Shown: positions 16,756-30,004, counted from the stretch's first letter. The stretch: DNA of 64,000 nucleotides from Alcaligenaceae bacterium SAGV5 (GCA_009360345.1 SPDP01000001.1:372001-436000), one strand, 5' to 3'. Numbers and translations are program-made. The notes: generated from the letters alone by a model not told the origin.

Positions 16756-17727
16756 CTACTCCAAGGTAACTTTTGCCGCCTTGATGACGGCCTGCCATTT
16801 CTCCGCTTCCGCGCGCATCAGGGCGGAAAGCCGGGCCGGCGGACCGCCCATGGGTTCCGCGCCCTGCGCTTCGAGCTGCTTCCTGATGGACGGATCCTGC
16901 AGGATGGCGTTGATTTCGGTGTTCAGCTTGCCGACGATGGGCGCGGCTACGCCCTTGGGCGCCATGATGCCGAACCAGGTGATGCCTTCGAAGCCGCTCA
17001 GGCCGCTTTCGCTCAGCGTGGGCAGATCGGGCGCCAGCGGCGAGCGCGCGGCGCTGGTGATCGCCAGGGCCTTGACCTTTTCCTGCCGTGCCTGGGGCAG
17101 GGTCCACACCACGCTGTCGAAGGCGAAGCTGACTCGCCCCGAGGTAATGTCCGGCACGGCCTGCACGCCGGTCTTGTAGGGGATGTGCACGGCGTCGATG
17201 CCGGTCAGAAGCTTGAAGTTCTCGCCGATCAGGTGGGTGATGGTGCCCGCCCCGCTGGAAGAAAAGCTGAGCTTGCCCGGATTCTGCTTCGCATAGCGGA
17301 TGAACTCCGCGATGCTGGCGACCGGCAGGGTGGGACTGACGACCAGCACATTGGGCGCGGTGCCCAGCCCCACGACGGGCTCGAAGCTGGCGTCGCTGTC
17401 GTAGGGAAGCTTGCGCAGCGCCGGCAGGATGCTGTGCGTGCTGGTGGTGGCCACCAGCAGCGTGTAGCCATCCGGGGCCGCCGCTGCCACGGCCTGGGCG
17501 CCTATCGCCCCCGCCGCGCCCGCCTTGTTCTCGACCACGACCGTGGCGCCCAGGCGTTCCCCCAGCTTCTGGGCCACGGACCGGGCGAGCGTATCGGTGC
17601 TGCCGCCGGCGGCAAAGGGCACGACGATGGTGATCGGGTGCGATGGAAACCCGCCGGCGTCGCGGGCGGCGGCCAACGTCGGCGCGGCAAGCGATACGCC
17701 GAGCGCGGCAAGCGTCAAGTACTTCAT
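16756..17727 (-). CDS. Bug-family (TctC-like) periplasmic solute receptor
   Basis: The 323-residue protein starts MKYLTLAALGVSLAAPTLAAARDAG, a Sec signal peptide with cleavage near residues 20-21. The mature part begins with PITIVVPFAAGGSTDTLAR, the Bug ligand-binding loop, and includes NKAGAAGAIGAQAVA and PYKTGVQAV. Bug receptors capture carboxylates and are abundant in Bordetella, often without their own permease. It is the second of two Bug genes in this operon, 32 bp from the first, suggesting recent or functional pairing. The ligand is unknown. Confidence 0.92.
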   Translation of the reverse strand: MKYLTLAALGVSLAAPTLAAARDAGGFPSHPITIVVPFAAGGSTDTLARSVAQKLGERLGATVVVENKAGAAGAIGAQAVAAAAPDGYTLLVATTSTHSILPALRKLPYDSDASFEPVVGLGTAPNVLVVSPTLPVASIAEFIRYAKQNPGKLSFSSSGAGTITHLIGENFKLLTGIDAVHIPYKTGVQAVPDITSGRVSFAFDSVVWTLPQARQEKVKALAITSAARSPLAPDLPTLSESGLSGFEGITWFGIMAPKGVAAPIVGKLNTEINAILQDPSIRKQLEAQGAEPMGGPPARLSALMRAEAEKWQAVIKAAKVTLE

Positions 17728-17759
17728 CTCATGTCTCCTCTTTGGCCCGACGGGCCTGA

Positions 17760-18752
17760 TCAATCGAAGCGGATGCCCGCGGTCCGGACCACCTCGCCCC
17801 AGCGCTCGACTTCCTCCTTCAGAAACCGGCGCGTCTGCTCGGGCGTGGTGATGCGCAGGTCGACGCCCAAGGCGGTCAGCTTGCTCCGGGTCCCCTCGTC
17901 GGCCAGCGCCTTCGCCAGATCCGCCTGCAGGCGCTGGACCACGGCGGACGGGGTCGCGGCCGGCACGGCGAACATGGCCCACCCCTGCAGCCGATCCACG
18001 CTGGGAACCCCGGACTCCGAGAAAGTGGGCGTATCCGGCAGCTTGGGATGGCGGTCCGACCCGGTGATGGCCAGGGCCCGGACCTTGCCGGATTCGATGT
18101 TGGGCAGCGCGCTGCCTATGGTTTCGAAGGAAAAATCGATATGCCCGCCCAGGAGGTCGGTCACGACCTGGTTCTGCCCCTTGTAGGGAACGTGGGTCAC
18201 CTTCGTCTGCGTGGCCGTCTGGAACAGCTCGCCGATCAGGTGGCCGGCGGTACCCGGCCCCGGCGATCCGTAGGTCAGCCGGCCGGGCTCGGCACGGGCG
18301 CGGGCGATCACGTCCTGCACCGAACGGTAGGGCGCGCCGGCCGGCACGATCAGCACATTGCGGGTCACCCAGGCGATGCTGACGGGACGGAAGTCGCGTT
18401 CCGGATCGTAGGGCAGATGCGCGTACAGGGTCTTGTTCACCGCCAGGTTCGCCGTGCTGCCCACGAAGATGGTGTGGCCGTCTCCCGGCTGCCGGGCCGC
18501 GTATTCCGCGCCGATATTGCCGCCGGCGCCGGCTTTGTTCTCGACGATCACCGGCGTGCCGAGCTGCCGGCTCAGGGTGTCGGCCACGATGCGGGCCATG
18601 ACGTCGGGCGAGGCGCCGGCCGAGAACGGCACGATCAGGCGTATCGGCCGGGCATGGCCCTCCTGCCCCGACGCGATCGGGGATATCAGCAACGCGGCCA
18701 CGGCGGGCAGCAGGATGCAGAGGGCATCCGATCGACGGGTCTTCCTGTGCAT
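17760..18752 (-). CDS. Bug-family (TctC-like) periplasmic solute receptor
   Basis: The 330-residue protein opens with a basic signal peptide (MHRKTRRSDALCILLPAVAALLISPIASG), then mature PIRLIVPFSAGASPDVMARIVAD and NKAGAGGNIGAEYAA, the Bug pattern. It differs from its downstream neighbour enough to be an older paralogue. The CitE-like gene lies 21 bp upstream. The two receptors suggest uptake of one carboxylate class that the lyases then process. The actual ligand cannot be stated. Confidence 0.92.
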   Translation of the reverse strand: MHRKTRRSDALCILLPAVAALLISPIASGQEGHARPIRLIVPFSAGASPDVMARIVADTLSRQLGTPVIVENKAGAGGNIGAEYAARQPGDGHTIFVGSTANLAVNKTLYAHLPYDPERDFRPVSIAWVTRNVLIVPAGAPYRSVQDVIARARAEPGRLTYGSPGPGTAGHLIGELFQTATQTKVTHVPYKGQNQVVTDLLGGHIDFSFETIGSALPNIESGKVRALAITGSDRHPKLPDTPTFSESGVPSVDRLQGWAMFAVPAATPSAVVQRLQADLAKALADEGTRSKLTALGVDLRITTPEQTRRFLKEEVERWGEVVRTAGIRFD

Positions 18753-18773
18753 GGGGTGTCTCCTCTTGTGTCG

Positions 18774-19622
18774 TTATTGATCGCTCTTGCCCAGCGTCCG
18801 GCGGGCCGCCTTGTACATCGCCATGTCGACCAGCCGGCCGCGCAGGCGGATGGCGGCCGTCCCGCGATCGACGGCGGCTTCGAAAGCCTGGACGACCTCC
18901 GAGGCCCACGCGGTTTCGTCGGCGGTCGGCGCGTAGATGTCATGGACCACGTCGATCTGGCCGGGGTGGACGACGGCCCGGGCGCGGAAGCCCAGACCGC
19001 GCGACAGCCGGGTGTCGCGCGCGAGGCCTTCCGTGTCGTCCACGCGGGCATAGACGCCGTCCACCAGCGCGACCTGCTTGAAGCCCCGCGCCGACAGGAC
19101 CGTGTGTTGCCGGGCATGCAGCAGTTCCGGGCCGTCGATGCTCCAGCCGCAGCCGAGGTCGGCCATGAGGTCGGCCCCCTCGGCGCCGCCGAACATGACC
19201 ATGCCCACGTCCGGCACCCGCTCCAGAATGCCGAACAGGCGCATGACGCCCAGGGCGCTTTCCACCAGCGCGCCCTGCGCCATCCCCGGCCGCGCGGCCA
19301 GGACGGCGGGCGCGACCAGATCGGCCGCATCCTCGACCTTCGGGCAAAGCATGCCCTGGATGCCCGGCGACTGTATCGCCGCCCGCACGTCGTCGGCATG
19401 CCAGGGTGTCGCCTTGCCGTTGATGCGCACCCATGTCCTGCCGCGCATCCTTCCCGGGATCTCCGGCAGGGATGCCCTGGCCGCCTCCTTGCACTCGTCC
19501 GGCACGGCGTCCTCGAGGTCGAGCATGACGCCGTCGGCCGCCGATGCGAGCGCCTTGCGCACCAGTTCCGGCCGGTGGGCGGGAACGAACAGCCAGGTCT
19601 TGGCGTGGCGATCGTCGTTCAT
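18774..19622 (-). CDS. CitE/HpcH-HpaI family beta-lyase (acyl-CoA lyase)
   Basis: The 282-residue TIM-barrel protein has GVMLDLEDAVPDECKEAAR near residues 31-49, WVRINGK near 64, PKVEDAADL near 92 and a conserved ESALGVM segment. These resemble the beta subunit of citrate lyase and its stand-alone relatives (malyl-CoA, citramalyl-CoA lyases), which cleave a C-C bond of an acyl-CoA. It overlaps the upstream CoA-transferase by 4 bp (ATGA), indicating translational coupling. With a CoA-transferase in front this suggests activation then cleavage of a hydroxy-dicarboxylic acid. Confidence 0.88.
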   Translation of the reverse strand: MNDDRHAKTWLFVPAHRPELVRKALASAADGVMLDLEDAVPDECKEAARASLPEIPGRMRGRTWVRINGKATPWHADDVRAAIQSPGIQGMLCPKVEDAADLVAPAVLAARPGMAQGALVESALGVMRLFGILERVPDVGMVMFGGAEGADLMADLGCGWSIDGPELLHARQHTVLSARGFKQVALVDGVYARVDDTEGLARDTRLSRGLGFRARAVVHPGQIDVVHDIYAPTADETAWASEVVQAFEAAVDRGTAAIRLRGRLVDMAMYKAARRTLGKSDQ

Positions 19623-20824
19623 GTCCGCCCCGCCGCCGCGCCGGCGCCCTTCAGCGCCAGCCTCTCGGACTCCGCGTAACCCAGCTCGGCCAGCAATTCG
19701 TCGGTGTGCTCGCCCAACAGCGGCGCGCCACGCATGATGGCCGGCGCCCCATGGTCGAACAGGATGGGATTGCGCACCGTTTCGTACTGCCCCAATTCCG
19801 CGTGCGGCGCGACGGCGACCAGGCCCCGCTCCGTGCCATGCCGCCCGCGCAGCACTTCCTCGTAGTTGCGCACGAGGCTGCACGGCACGCCGGCCTGCCT
19901 CAAGGCCTCGATCAACCCATCGGCGCTCCGCCCGGCCACCTCGGCCTGGATCAGCGGCACCAGTTCTTCCTCGTGGCGTTTCCTGTCGGCATAGCGGGAA
20001 AAACGCGGATCCGCCGCCAGGTGCTCGACCTCCAGCACCCCGCACAAGCGCCCGAACAGCGCATCGTTCGGCGCACCCAGCGCGATATGGCGCCCATCCT
20101 GCGTCTCGAACAACTGGTAGGGCGCGGTCAGGCGGTGCCGGTTGCCCAGCGGCTGGGGAATGCGATGGGTCGCCAGGTATTCGGCCGTCTCGAACGCGGC
20201 GGCGCCGACCGATGCCTCGATCAGCGAGACATCGGCGAAGCGTCCCTCGCCCTGCCGCGCGGCTCCCAGCAGCCCGCTCAAGGCGGCATAGGCGGCGAAC
20301 AGCGCGCCTATCATGTCGCCCGTCTGAATGCCGGGACGCACCGGCATCCGGCCCGGTTCGCCGCTGACCGAGAGCGTGCCGGACGCCGCCTCGATGATCA
20401 GGTTCACGGCGGCATGGCCGCGTTCCGACGAGGTCTGGCCGAATCCCGAGACCGCCACGTACACCAGCCGCGGATTGAGCGCCGTCATGGCCTCCTTGCC
20501 CAGGCCGAGCTTGTCCATCACGCCCGGCCGGAAATTTTCGACCAGCGCATCGGCGCGCCGGATCAGCCTGATCGCGATCTCCCGGCCCTGGTCCGTCTTG
20601 AGATCAAGTGCGATGCTCCGCTTGTTGCGGTTCAATGCCATGAAACTGGCGCTGTGGCCATCGACGAACGGCGGGGTGTGCCTGGCCATGTCGCCGCCGT
20701 CGACGGCTTCGATCTTGATGACGTCGGCCCCCATGTCGGCCAGCAGCATGCAGGCGTAGGGGCCGGCGATGAAATTGCCGAATTCGACGACCGACAAGCC
20801 TCGCAAAGGACGGGTATCGTTCAT
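19619..20824 (-). CDS. CaiB/BaiF class III CoA-transferase
   Basis: The 401-residue protein begins MNDTRPLRGLSVVEFGNFIAGPYACMLLADMGADVIKIE, the CaiB/BaiF signature. Catalytic aspartate is likely in TGDMIGALFAAYAAL near residue 170. Class III enzymes transfer CoA between acyl-CoA donors and carboxylates. It is the first gene of the operon, divergent from the LacI gene over a palindrome TCAAACGTTTGA, so LacI control is likely. The acceptor cannot be read from sequence; citramalate or an analogue is a guess. Confidence 0.92.
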   Translation of the reverse strand: MNDTRPLRGLSVVEFGNFIAGPYACMLLADMGADVIKIEAVDGGDMARHTPPFVDGHSASFMALNRNKRSIALDLKTDQGREIAIRLIRRADALVENFRPGVMDKLGLGKEAMTALNPRLVYVAVSGFGQTSSERGHAAVNLIIEAASGTLSVSGEPGRMPVRPGIQTGDMIGALFAAYAALSGLLGAARQGEGRFADVSLIEASVGAAAFETAEYLATHRIPQPLGNRHRLTAPYQLFETQDGRHIALGAPNDALFGRLCGVLEVEHLAADPRFSRYADRKRHEEELVPLIQAEVAGRSADGLIEALRQAGVPCSLVRNYEEVLRGRHGTERGLVAVAPHAELGQYETVRNPILFDHGAPAIMRGAPLLGEHTDELLAELGYAESERLALKGAGAAAGRT

Positions 20825-20836
20825 AATGTGCTTTGA

Positions 20837-20848
20837 TCAAACGTTTGA
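20837..20848. promoter_or_regulatory. LacI-type operator in the divergent gap
   Basis: TCAAACGTTTGA is a perfect 12-bp palindrome with a central CG, typical of LacI/GalR operators. It lies 13-24 bp upstream of the CoA-transferase start and 74 bp before the LacI gene, so it can regulate both. Confidence 0.78.
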
Positions 20849-20921
20849 CCATTATGAAGCAGTTGCCCCCGCCCTGGCGCGATAATCTGACAAAACAGTT
20901 TTCCAGGAAGCGTAAGAGTCG

Positions 20922-21944
20922 ATGCCCAAGCCCACCCTGAAATCCCTGGCCGCCGAGCTGCAGGTCGACGTCTCGCTGGTATCGCGCGTGCTGCGCCAGG
21001 TGCCGGGCGTGCGGGTATCGGAAGCCAAGCGCGCCCGGATACTGGCGCTGGCGGAACACGCGGGCTACCGCCCGGATCGCCTGGGCCGGTCGCTCAAGAC
21101 GGGACGGAGCCGGATCGTCGCGATGCTGACGCCGGACATCACGAACCCCTTTCACTCCCTGATATTCCGCGGCGCCGAACACGTGGCCCAGCAGGCTGGC
21201 TACAACGTCATCCTCATGCACCTGAGCGACATCGACGAGTCCGGCGCCGATGTCGTCACCCCGCTGACGGAAGGCCAGTGCGACGGCGTCCTGATCGCCG
21301 CGGGCCGCGCCCACGACGGCCGGTTCGCCCCCCTGCGGCGCGCGCGCCTGCCCCATGTCGTCATCAACCGGCCGATCGAGGGCGACCTGGACACCCCCTG
21401 CTTCGCGCCGGACGACCGGGAAACCGGACGCCTCGGCGCACGGCTGCTGTTGCAGGCGGGGCATACGCGCGTGGCGGCCATCCTCGGGGACATGCGCCTG
21501 GCCAACATGCAGGCGCGCCTGGAGGGCTTCAAGGAGGTGGCCGACGACGCCACGCCCCGCGTCGAGGCGACGGTAGTCAGCGACGTGCGGTCCCGCGAGG
21601 AGGTCCTGGCGGCCTTCGACCAGCTCATGGCCCTTCCCGCCGACCGGCGTCCCACCGCGCTGTTCGTCCCGCACTCCATCCACGCGCAGCTCGTCTTCGA
21701 GGCAAGCCTGCTGCGGGAAATCCGCATCCCGCAGCAGCTCTCGCTGCTGGGATACGGCGGGATCGCTCCCCCGGCGCTGAGCGCCATCGTCGTGTCGGCG
21801 GAACGGATGGGCCAGGACGCCATGCGCTATCTGCTGGCCCGCATCCAGGAGTCCGGCGAGGCGGCCGATCCGCAGGCGGGACCGGGGGCCTATCCACTGA
21901 CGTTCAATCCTGGGTGCACGCTGCGGCCTCCGGCTGGGGCGTAG
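20922..21944 (+). CDS. LacI-family transcriptional regulator
   Basis: The 340-residue protein has a LacI DNA-binding domain (TLKSLAAELQVDVSLVSRVLRQVPGVRVSEAKRARI, residues 5-40) with the hinge helix near 55 and a sugar-binding-like core (VAMLTPDITNPFHSLIFRG). It is divergent from the six-gene catabolic operon, with the operator palindrome between. Probably it represses that operon until a pathway metabolite binds. The 3' end abuts a truncated abiEi gene. Confidence 0.92.
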   Translation: MPKPTLKSLAAELQVDVSLVSRVLRQVPGVRVSEAKRARILALAEHAGYRPDRLGRSLKTGRSRIVAMLTPDITNPFHSLIFRGAEHVAQQAGYNVILMHLSDIDESGADVVTPLTEGQCDGVLIAAGRAHDGRFAPLRRARLPHVVINRPIEGDLDTPCFAPDDRETGRLGARLLLQAGHTRVAAILGDMRLANMQARLEGFKEVADDATPRVEATVVSDVRSREEVLAAFDQLMALPADRRPTALFVPHSIHAQLVFEASLLREIRIPQQLSLLGYGGIAPPALSAIVVSAERMGQDAMRYLLARIQESGEAADPQAGPGAYPLTFNPGCTLRPPAGA

Positions 21945-22502
21945 GCGGGTCTGATCCGCGCGCGGGATCTGGCTCCGCTGGGCATTGCGCGCGTCACCCT
22001 GACTCGTGCCGTGCGCCAGGGGCAGTTGCAGCGTCTGGGTCGAGGGCTGTATGGCCTGTCGTCTCGCCAGACCTCCGAACACACGACGCTGACAGAGGTC
22101 GCCCGACGTGTTCCCAAGGGGGTCATTTGCCTGCTATCGGCCCTACGGTTCCACGATCTGACGACTCAGGCCCCGCATGAGGTATGGATAGCCATCGGCG
22201 GCAAGGCCGCCATGCCCAGGCTCGGCTATCCGCCGCTGCGCATCGTGCGGTTTTCCGCCACAGCCTTGAGCGACGGCGTGGAAGAACACCTGGTCGATGG
22301 TGTCCTCATCCGTGTTACCGGGATTGCCAAGACCGTGGCAGACTGCTTCAAGTACCGCAACAAGATCGGCCTGGACGTGGCCCTGGAAGCGCTGCGTGAA
22401 TCATGGCGGGAAAAGCGCATGGCCAATGAAGAACTGTGGCACTACGCAAGACTCTGCCGGGTGGCCAACGTCATGCGTCCGTATCTGGAAAGCCTGGAAT
22501 GA
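21945..22502 (+). pseudogene. 5'-truncated AbiEi-family antitoxin remnant
   Basis: The frame directly after the LacI stop reads GLIRARDLAPLGIARVTLTRAVRQGQL, which is an AbiEi-type winged helix lacking its first ~15 residues and any start codon. It continues RLGRGLYGL, VCLLSALRFHDLTTQAPHEVW-type segments and VADCFKYRNKIGLDVALEALRE to MRPYLESLE, all family-typical. The first in-frame start codon is GTG at 22011, which would lose the DNA-binding domain. The join is exactly at the end of the LacI gene. It appears to be a remnant of a type IV toxin-antitoxin pair. Confidence 0.83.
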
Positions 22503-22898
22503 CGAATGCGCGCAATACCCTGTCATCCTGGACGATATGCCCGCACCGCATCTGCATGTCTATCCGCAATACGCCGTCATCGCGGAAAAGCTGGAAGCCA
22601 TCGTCTCGCTGGGCATGGGCAACACGCGCATGAAAGACTATTTCGATCTATGGGTGTTGGCACGGCATGCCGAAATCAATGATGCAATCCTGGCCCAAGC
22701 CGTGCATGCGACCTTTGCTCGGCGTGGGACGCGCATCCCCAGCGGCATTCCCGTGGGGCTGGCTGACGGCTTCGCATCCGACAGGCGGAAAAAGCAGCAG
22801 TGGGAGGCTTTCCTGCACAAGAATGGATTGGCGCAGGTGTCCCTGGACAGGTCGTTGGAGCTATGCGTCCAGCCTTGCTGGCCGCGATGCAAGCATAG
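22499..22898 (+). pseudogene. Internally deleted AbiEii-family toxin remnant
   Basis: Overlapping the antitoxin stop by ATGA is a natural start (MTNARN), but the reading frame then shifts into what is only the C-terminal half of an AbiEii nucleotidyltransferase: DDMPAPHLHVYPQYAVIAEKLEAIV and RMKDYFDLWVLARHAE. The catalytic GSTDLD region is missing. Near 22855 the natural C-terminus appears in another frame (GAMRPALLAAMQA, stop 22896-22898), so a second frameshift is likely. The gene is broken and the abiE pair non-functional. Confidence 0.78.
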
Positions 22899-22910
22899 CT
22901 CCGCGGGCCC

Positions 22911-26582
<3,672 letters not shown>

Positions 26583-26641
26583 CGCGCCATCCAGGATCAG
26601 GATGCGCTGGGTCAGCAGACGCGCGAAGTCGGCGCCTCGCG

Positions 26642-26845
26642 TGTAGGACGAAGGGGCCCGCCCGCCCTGCCATCGTCGCGATCGGCGGCATCACGCCGGC
26701 CAACGCGAAGCAGGCCGCCACGGCGGGCGCCGACGCGCTCGCCGTCATCACCGCGCTGTTCGGCGCCGACGACATCGAAGCCGCCGCGCGGGCCTTCGGC
26801 CAGGCCTGGGCCGAAGACTCCGCCGGCGCCCCCACCAAGGCATGA
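26642..26845 (+). pseudogene. thiE: 3' fragment of thiE (thiamine phosphate synthase)
   Basis: The last ~60 codons read [33 protein letters not shown], the typical C-terminal phosphate-binding region of ThiE, and end AGAPTKA before hemL. The first ~150 codons are absent. Homology ends near 26650, where the truncated start of the divergent metH begins. The stop overlaps the hemL ATG. A separate Nudix/ThiE-like fusion occurs at 31096, but it lacks key ThiE residues. Confidence 0.78.
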
Positions 26846-28131
26846 CCATGATCCGCAACGCAGAACTCTTCGAACGCGCCTGCCGCACCATTCCGGGCGG
26901 CGTCAATTCGCCGGTGCGCGCCTTCCGCTCGGTAGGCGGCACCCCGCCCTTCATCGAACGCGCCGCCGGTCCCTACACCTGGGACGCCGACAAGAAGCAA
27001 TACATCGACTATGTGGGCTCCTGGGGCCCGGCCATCCTGGGCCACGCCCATCCGGCGGTGATCCGGGCCGTGCAGGAGGCCGCCGTCAACGGCCTGTCGT
27101 TCGGCGCCCCCACCGAGGCCGAGATCGAACTGGCCGAGATGCTCGTGCACCGCCTGCCCTCCATCGAGCAGGTGCGCCTGGTCAGCTCGGGCACCGAGGC
27201 GACCATGAGCGCGATCCGGCTGGCCCGCGGCTACACCGGCCGGGCCAAGATCATCAAGTTCGAGGGGTGCTACCACGGCCATGCCGACAGCCTGCTGGTG
27301 AAGGCCGGCTCGGGCCTGCTGACCTTCGGCAACCCGACCTCGGCCGGCGTGCCGCCGGAGTTCACCTCGCACACCCTGGTGCTGGACTACAACGACACCG
27401 CCGGCGTGGAAGCCGCGTTCAAGCAGTACGGCGACGAGATCGCCTGCGTGATCGTGGAACCCGTGGCGGGCAACATGAACCTGGTCCAGCCCGTGCCCGG
27501 CTTCCTGCAGGCACTGCGCGACCAATGCACCCGCTACGGCGCGGTGCTGATCTTCGACGAGGTCATGACCGGCTTTCGCGTCGGGCCGCAAGGCGTGCAG
27601 GGCCGCACCGGCATCGTGCCCGACCTGACCACCCTGGCCAAGGTCATCGGCGGCGGCATGCCCATCGGCGCCTTCGGCGGCCGGCGCGACATCATGGCCC
27701 ACATCGCCCCGCTGGGCGGGGTCTACCAGGCCGGCACGCTGTCGGGCAACCCCGTGGCCGTGGCGGCGGGCCTCACCACCCTGCGCCTGCTGGCCGAGCC
27801 GGGCTTCTACGAGAAGCTGGAAGCCCAGACCGGCAAGCTGGTGCAAGGCCTGCGCGCGGCGGCCGCCAGCGCGGGCGTGCCCTTCAGCGCCGACCACGTG
27901 GGCGGCATGTTCGGCCTGTACTTCCGCGACTCGGTCCCCACCACGCTGGCCGAAGTCTCGGCCTCGGATACCGCCGCGTTCAACAAGTTCTTCCACGCCG
28001 CGCTGGTGCGCGGCGTGAGCTTCGCGCCGTCGGCGTTCGAGGCCGGCTTCGTCTCCATCACCCACGACGACGACGTCATCGCCCGAACCGTCGCCATCGC
28101 CGGCGAAGCCTTCGCCGAACTCAACCCCTGA
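26842..28131 (+). CDS. hemL: Glutamate-1-semialdehyde 2,1-aminomutase
   Basis: The 429-residue PLP enzyme makes 5-aminolevulinate for haem synthesis. It begins [24 protein letters not shown] and contains the substrate-binding [16 protein letters not shown] near residue 119, the [11 protein letters not shown] motif near 242 and the Schiff-base lysine in [16 protein letters not shown] near 265. Two starts (26842 and 26848) are possible; the first overlaps the thiE fragment's stop (ATGA). In related genomes it commonly follows thiE, consistent with this remnant arrangement. argJ follows after 51 bp. Confidence 0.96.
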   Translation: MTMIRNAELFERACRTIPGGVNSPVRAFRSVGGTPPFIERAAGPYTWDADKKQYIDYVGSWGPAILGHAHPAVIRAVQEAAVNGLSFGAPTEAEIELAEMLVHRLPSIEQVRLVSSGTEATMSAIRLARGYTGRAKIIKFEGCYHGHADSLLVKAGSGLLTFGNPTSAGVPPEFTSHTLVLDYNDTAGVEAAFKQYGDEIACVIVEPVAGNMNLVQPVPGFLQALRDQCTRYGAVLIFDEVMTGFRVGPQGVQGRTGIVPDLTTLAKVIGGGMPIGAFGGRRDIMAHIAPLGGVYQAGTLSGNPVAVAAGLTTLRLLAEPGFYEKLEAQTGKLVQGLRAAAASAGVPFSADHVGGMFGLYFRDSVPTTLAEVSASDTAAFNKFFHAALVRGVSFAPSAFEAGFVSITHDDDVIARTVAIAGEAFAELNP

Positions 28132-28182
28132 CCCGGCGGGGCGCAGGCCGCGCCCCGCCCCTTCCGCCCCGCGAGGACAGCC

Positions 28183-29409
28183 ATGGCCGTCAATCTGCAC
28201 ATTCCCGCTCCCGAACTCGTCTTTCCGGTGGACGGCGTCGAAATCGGCGTCACCGAAGCCGGCATCCGCAAGGCCGGTCGCCGCGACCTGACCGTCTTCC
28301 GACTGGCCGAGGGCACCAGCGTGGCCGGCGTCTTCACGCGCAACCGCTTCCGCGCCGCCCCGGTGCAGGTGTGCGAGGAGCACCTGGCGCAATCGCTGCC
28401 CATCCGCGCCATGGTCATCAACACCGGCAACGCCAACGCGGGCACCGGCGAGCCCGGACTGGCCGCCGCCCGCGCCACCTGCGACGCGCTGGCCGGGCTG
28501 CTGGGCCTGGATCCGCGCCAGGTCCTGCCGTTTTCGACCGGCGTGATCCTGGAGCCGCTGCCGGTGGACCGCATCGAGGCGGGCCTGCCGGCCGCCGTCA
28601 AGGCGCTGGCGCCGGGCAACTGGACCGAGGCCGCGCACGGCATCATGACCACCGACACGCTGCCCAAGATCGTGTCCAGCAAGGCCAACATCGGCGGCCA
28701 CCAGATCACGCTGACCGGCGTCAGCAAGGGCGCCGGCATGATCCGCCCCAACATGGCGACCATGCTGGGCTTCCTGGCCACCGACGCCGCCATCGCCCCC
28801 GCCCTGCTCAAGCGCATGGCGGGCCAGGTCGCCGACGTCTCGTTCAACCGCATCACGGTGGACGGCGACACCTCCACCAACGACTCCTTCATCATCGCCG
28901 CGACCGGCCGCGCCGGCCTGCGCATCGAATCCGAGTCGGATCCGCTCTACCCCGAACTGCTGGCCACGCTGAAGGCCGCGGCGACCGAACTGGCGCAACT
29001 GATCGTGCGCGACGCCGAGGGGGCGACCAAGTTCATGACCATCCGGGTCGAGGACGCCGGCAACCAGGAAGAGGCGCTCAAGGTCGCCTATTCGGTGGCG
29101 CATTCGCCGCTGGTCAAGACCGCCTTCTACGCCTCGGACCCCAACCTGGGGCGCATCCTGGCGGCCATTGGCTATGCCGGCATCGACGACCTGGACGTGG
29201 GCCGGGTCAACCTGTGGCTGGACGACGTGTGGGTGGCCAAGAGCGGCGGACGCAACCCGGACTACCGGGAAGAAGACGGCCAGCGCGTGATGAAGCAGGC
29301 CGAGATCGCCGTGCGCATCTCGCTGGGCCGGGGGAACGTGGCGGAGACGGTGTATACGTGCGATTTCTCGCATGAGTACGTGAGCATCAACGCCGACTAC
29401 AGATCTTGA
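28183..29409 (+). CDS. argJ: Bifunctional ornithine acetyltransferase / N-acetylglutamate synthase
   Basis: The 408-residue Ntn-fold enzyme recycles the acetyl group in arginine synthesis. The autocleavage motif is [21 protein letters not shown] near residues 185-205, where the ATML threonine becomes the N-terminal nucleophile of the beta chain. C-terminal [16 protein letters not shown] is typical. Its length matches the family. RBS GAGGA is about ten bases before the ATG. Ornithine-acetyltransferase activity is certain from the family; the additional synthase activity is the usual bifunctional state but is not proved here. Confidence 0.95.
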   Translation: MAVNLHIPAPELVFPVDGVEIGVTEAGIRKAGRRDLTVFRLAEGTSVAGVFTRNRFRAAPVQVCEEHLAQSLPIRAMVINTGNANAGTGEPGLAAARATCDALAGLLGLDPRQVLPFSTGVILEPLPVDRIEAGLPAAVKALAPGNWTEAAHGIMTTDTLPKIVSSKANIGGHQITLTGVSKGAGMIRPNMATMLGFLATDAAIAPALLKRMAGQVADVSFNRITVDGDTSTNDSFIIAATGRAGLRIESESDPLYPELLATLKAAATELAQLIVRDAEGATKFMTIRVEDAGNQEEALKVAYSVAHSPLVKTAFYASDPNLGRILAAIGYAGIDDLDVGRVNLWLDDVWVAKSGGRNPDYREEDGQRVMKQAEIAVRISLGRGNVAETVYTCDFSHEYVSINADYRS

Positions 29410-29445
29410 TCCTCCACGCTCCAGCGCCGCGTTCGACTGACGAGT

Positions 29446-29730
29446 CTAGCAAGTGCGACATTCGTGCAGAGGGCTCACCTTGGGCGCCGGTTGTTGCTCG
29501 GCAACCCACAGGTCATAGTAGGCCTGCATGGTGACCCACATTTCGGCGCTGGTGCCCAAGGCAAGTTGCAGCCGCCGGGCCATCTCCGCCGAGATACCTG
29601 CACGCGTGTTCAGGATGCGCGAAAGCGCAGCCCGGGTTACGCCCAAGTGCTTGGCAGCGTCAGTAGTGCTCATGTCGCCCAGGTACTCTCGCAGGACAAG
29701 GCCGGGATGAGCGGGATTATGCATACGCAT
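29446..29730 (-). CDS. higA: HigA-family antitoxin
   Basis: The 94-residue protein has the HigA pattern HPGLVLREYLGDMSTTDAAKHLGVTRAALSRILNTRAGISAEMARRLQLALGTSAEMWVTMQAYYDLW, containing a helix-turn-helix. The ATG at 29730 has AGGAG eight bases upstream. It lies 11 bp after higB, the toxin-first order typical of higBA. Antitoxin and complex should bind the palindrome at 30005-30021 upstream of higB. Confidence 0.92.
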   Translation of the reverse strand: MRMHNPAHPGLVLREYLGDMSTTDAAKHLGVTRAALSRILNTRAGISAEMARRLQLALGTSAEMWVTMQAYYDLWVAEQQPAPKVSPLHECRTC

Positions 29731-29741
29731 GGCTTGCTCTC

Positions 29742-30002
29742 CTAATGATAGTCCTGGTAATCCACCAGGACGGCGTCTCCGTTCTCGAAATAGAACGTGA
29801 GGCGCCAATTGCCGCTGACCGACACGGCCCAATGTCCGGCAACGGACTGCCCCTTGGGGTTCTTCCCGCTCAGTTGATGCAGATTCCAGCCCGGGGCCGA
29901 CATATCGGCCTCCGACGTCGCGGCATGCTTCACCACGATCTTGGCTTTTGAACCCGTCTCGAAGAACAGTTGAATGCCTTTGTGCCGGAAGCTTTTGATC
30001 AT
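29742..30002 (-). CDS. higB: HigB/RelE-family mRNA interferase toxin
   Basis: The 86-residue protein, starting MIKSFRHKGIQLFFETGSKAKI, has the HigB features HQLSGKNPKGQSVAGHWAVSVSGNWRLTFYFENGDAVLVDYQDYH, with the RelE-fold C-terminal strand. HigB cleaves mRNA on the ribosome. The operator palindrome ends only three bases before its start, leaving no clear ribosome-binding site, so translation may be leaderless. It is paired with HigA 11 bp downstream. Confidence 0.92.
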   Translation of the reverse strand: MIKSFRHKGIQLFFETGSKAKIVVKHAATSEADMSAPGWNLHQLSGKNPKGQSVAGHWAVSVSGNWRLTFYFENGDAVLVDYQDYH

Positions 30003-30004
30003 TC

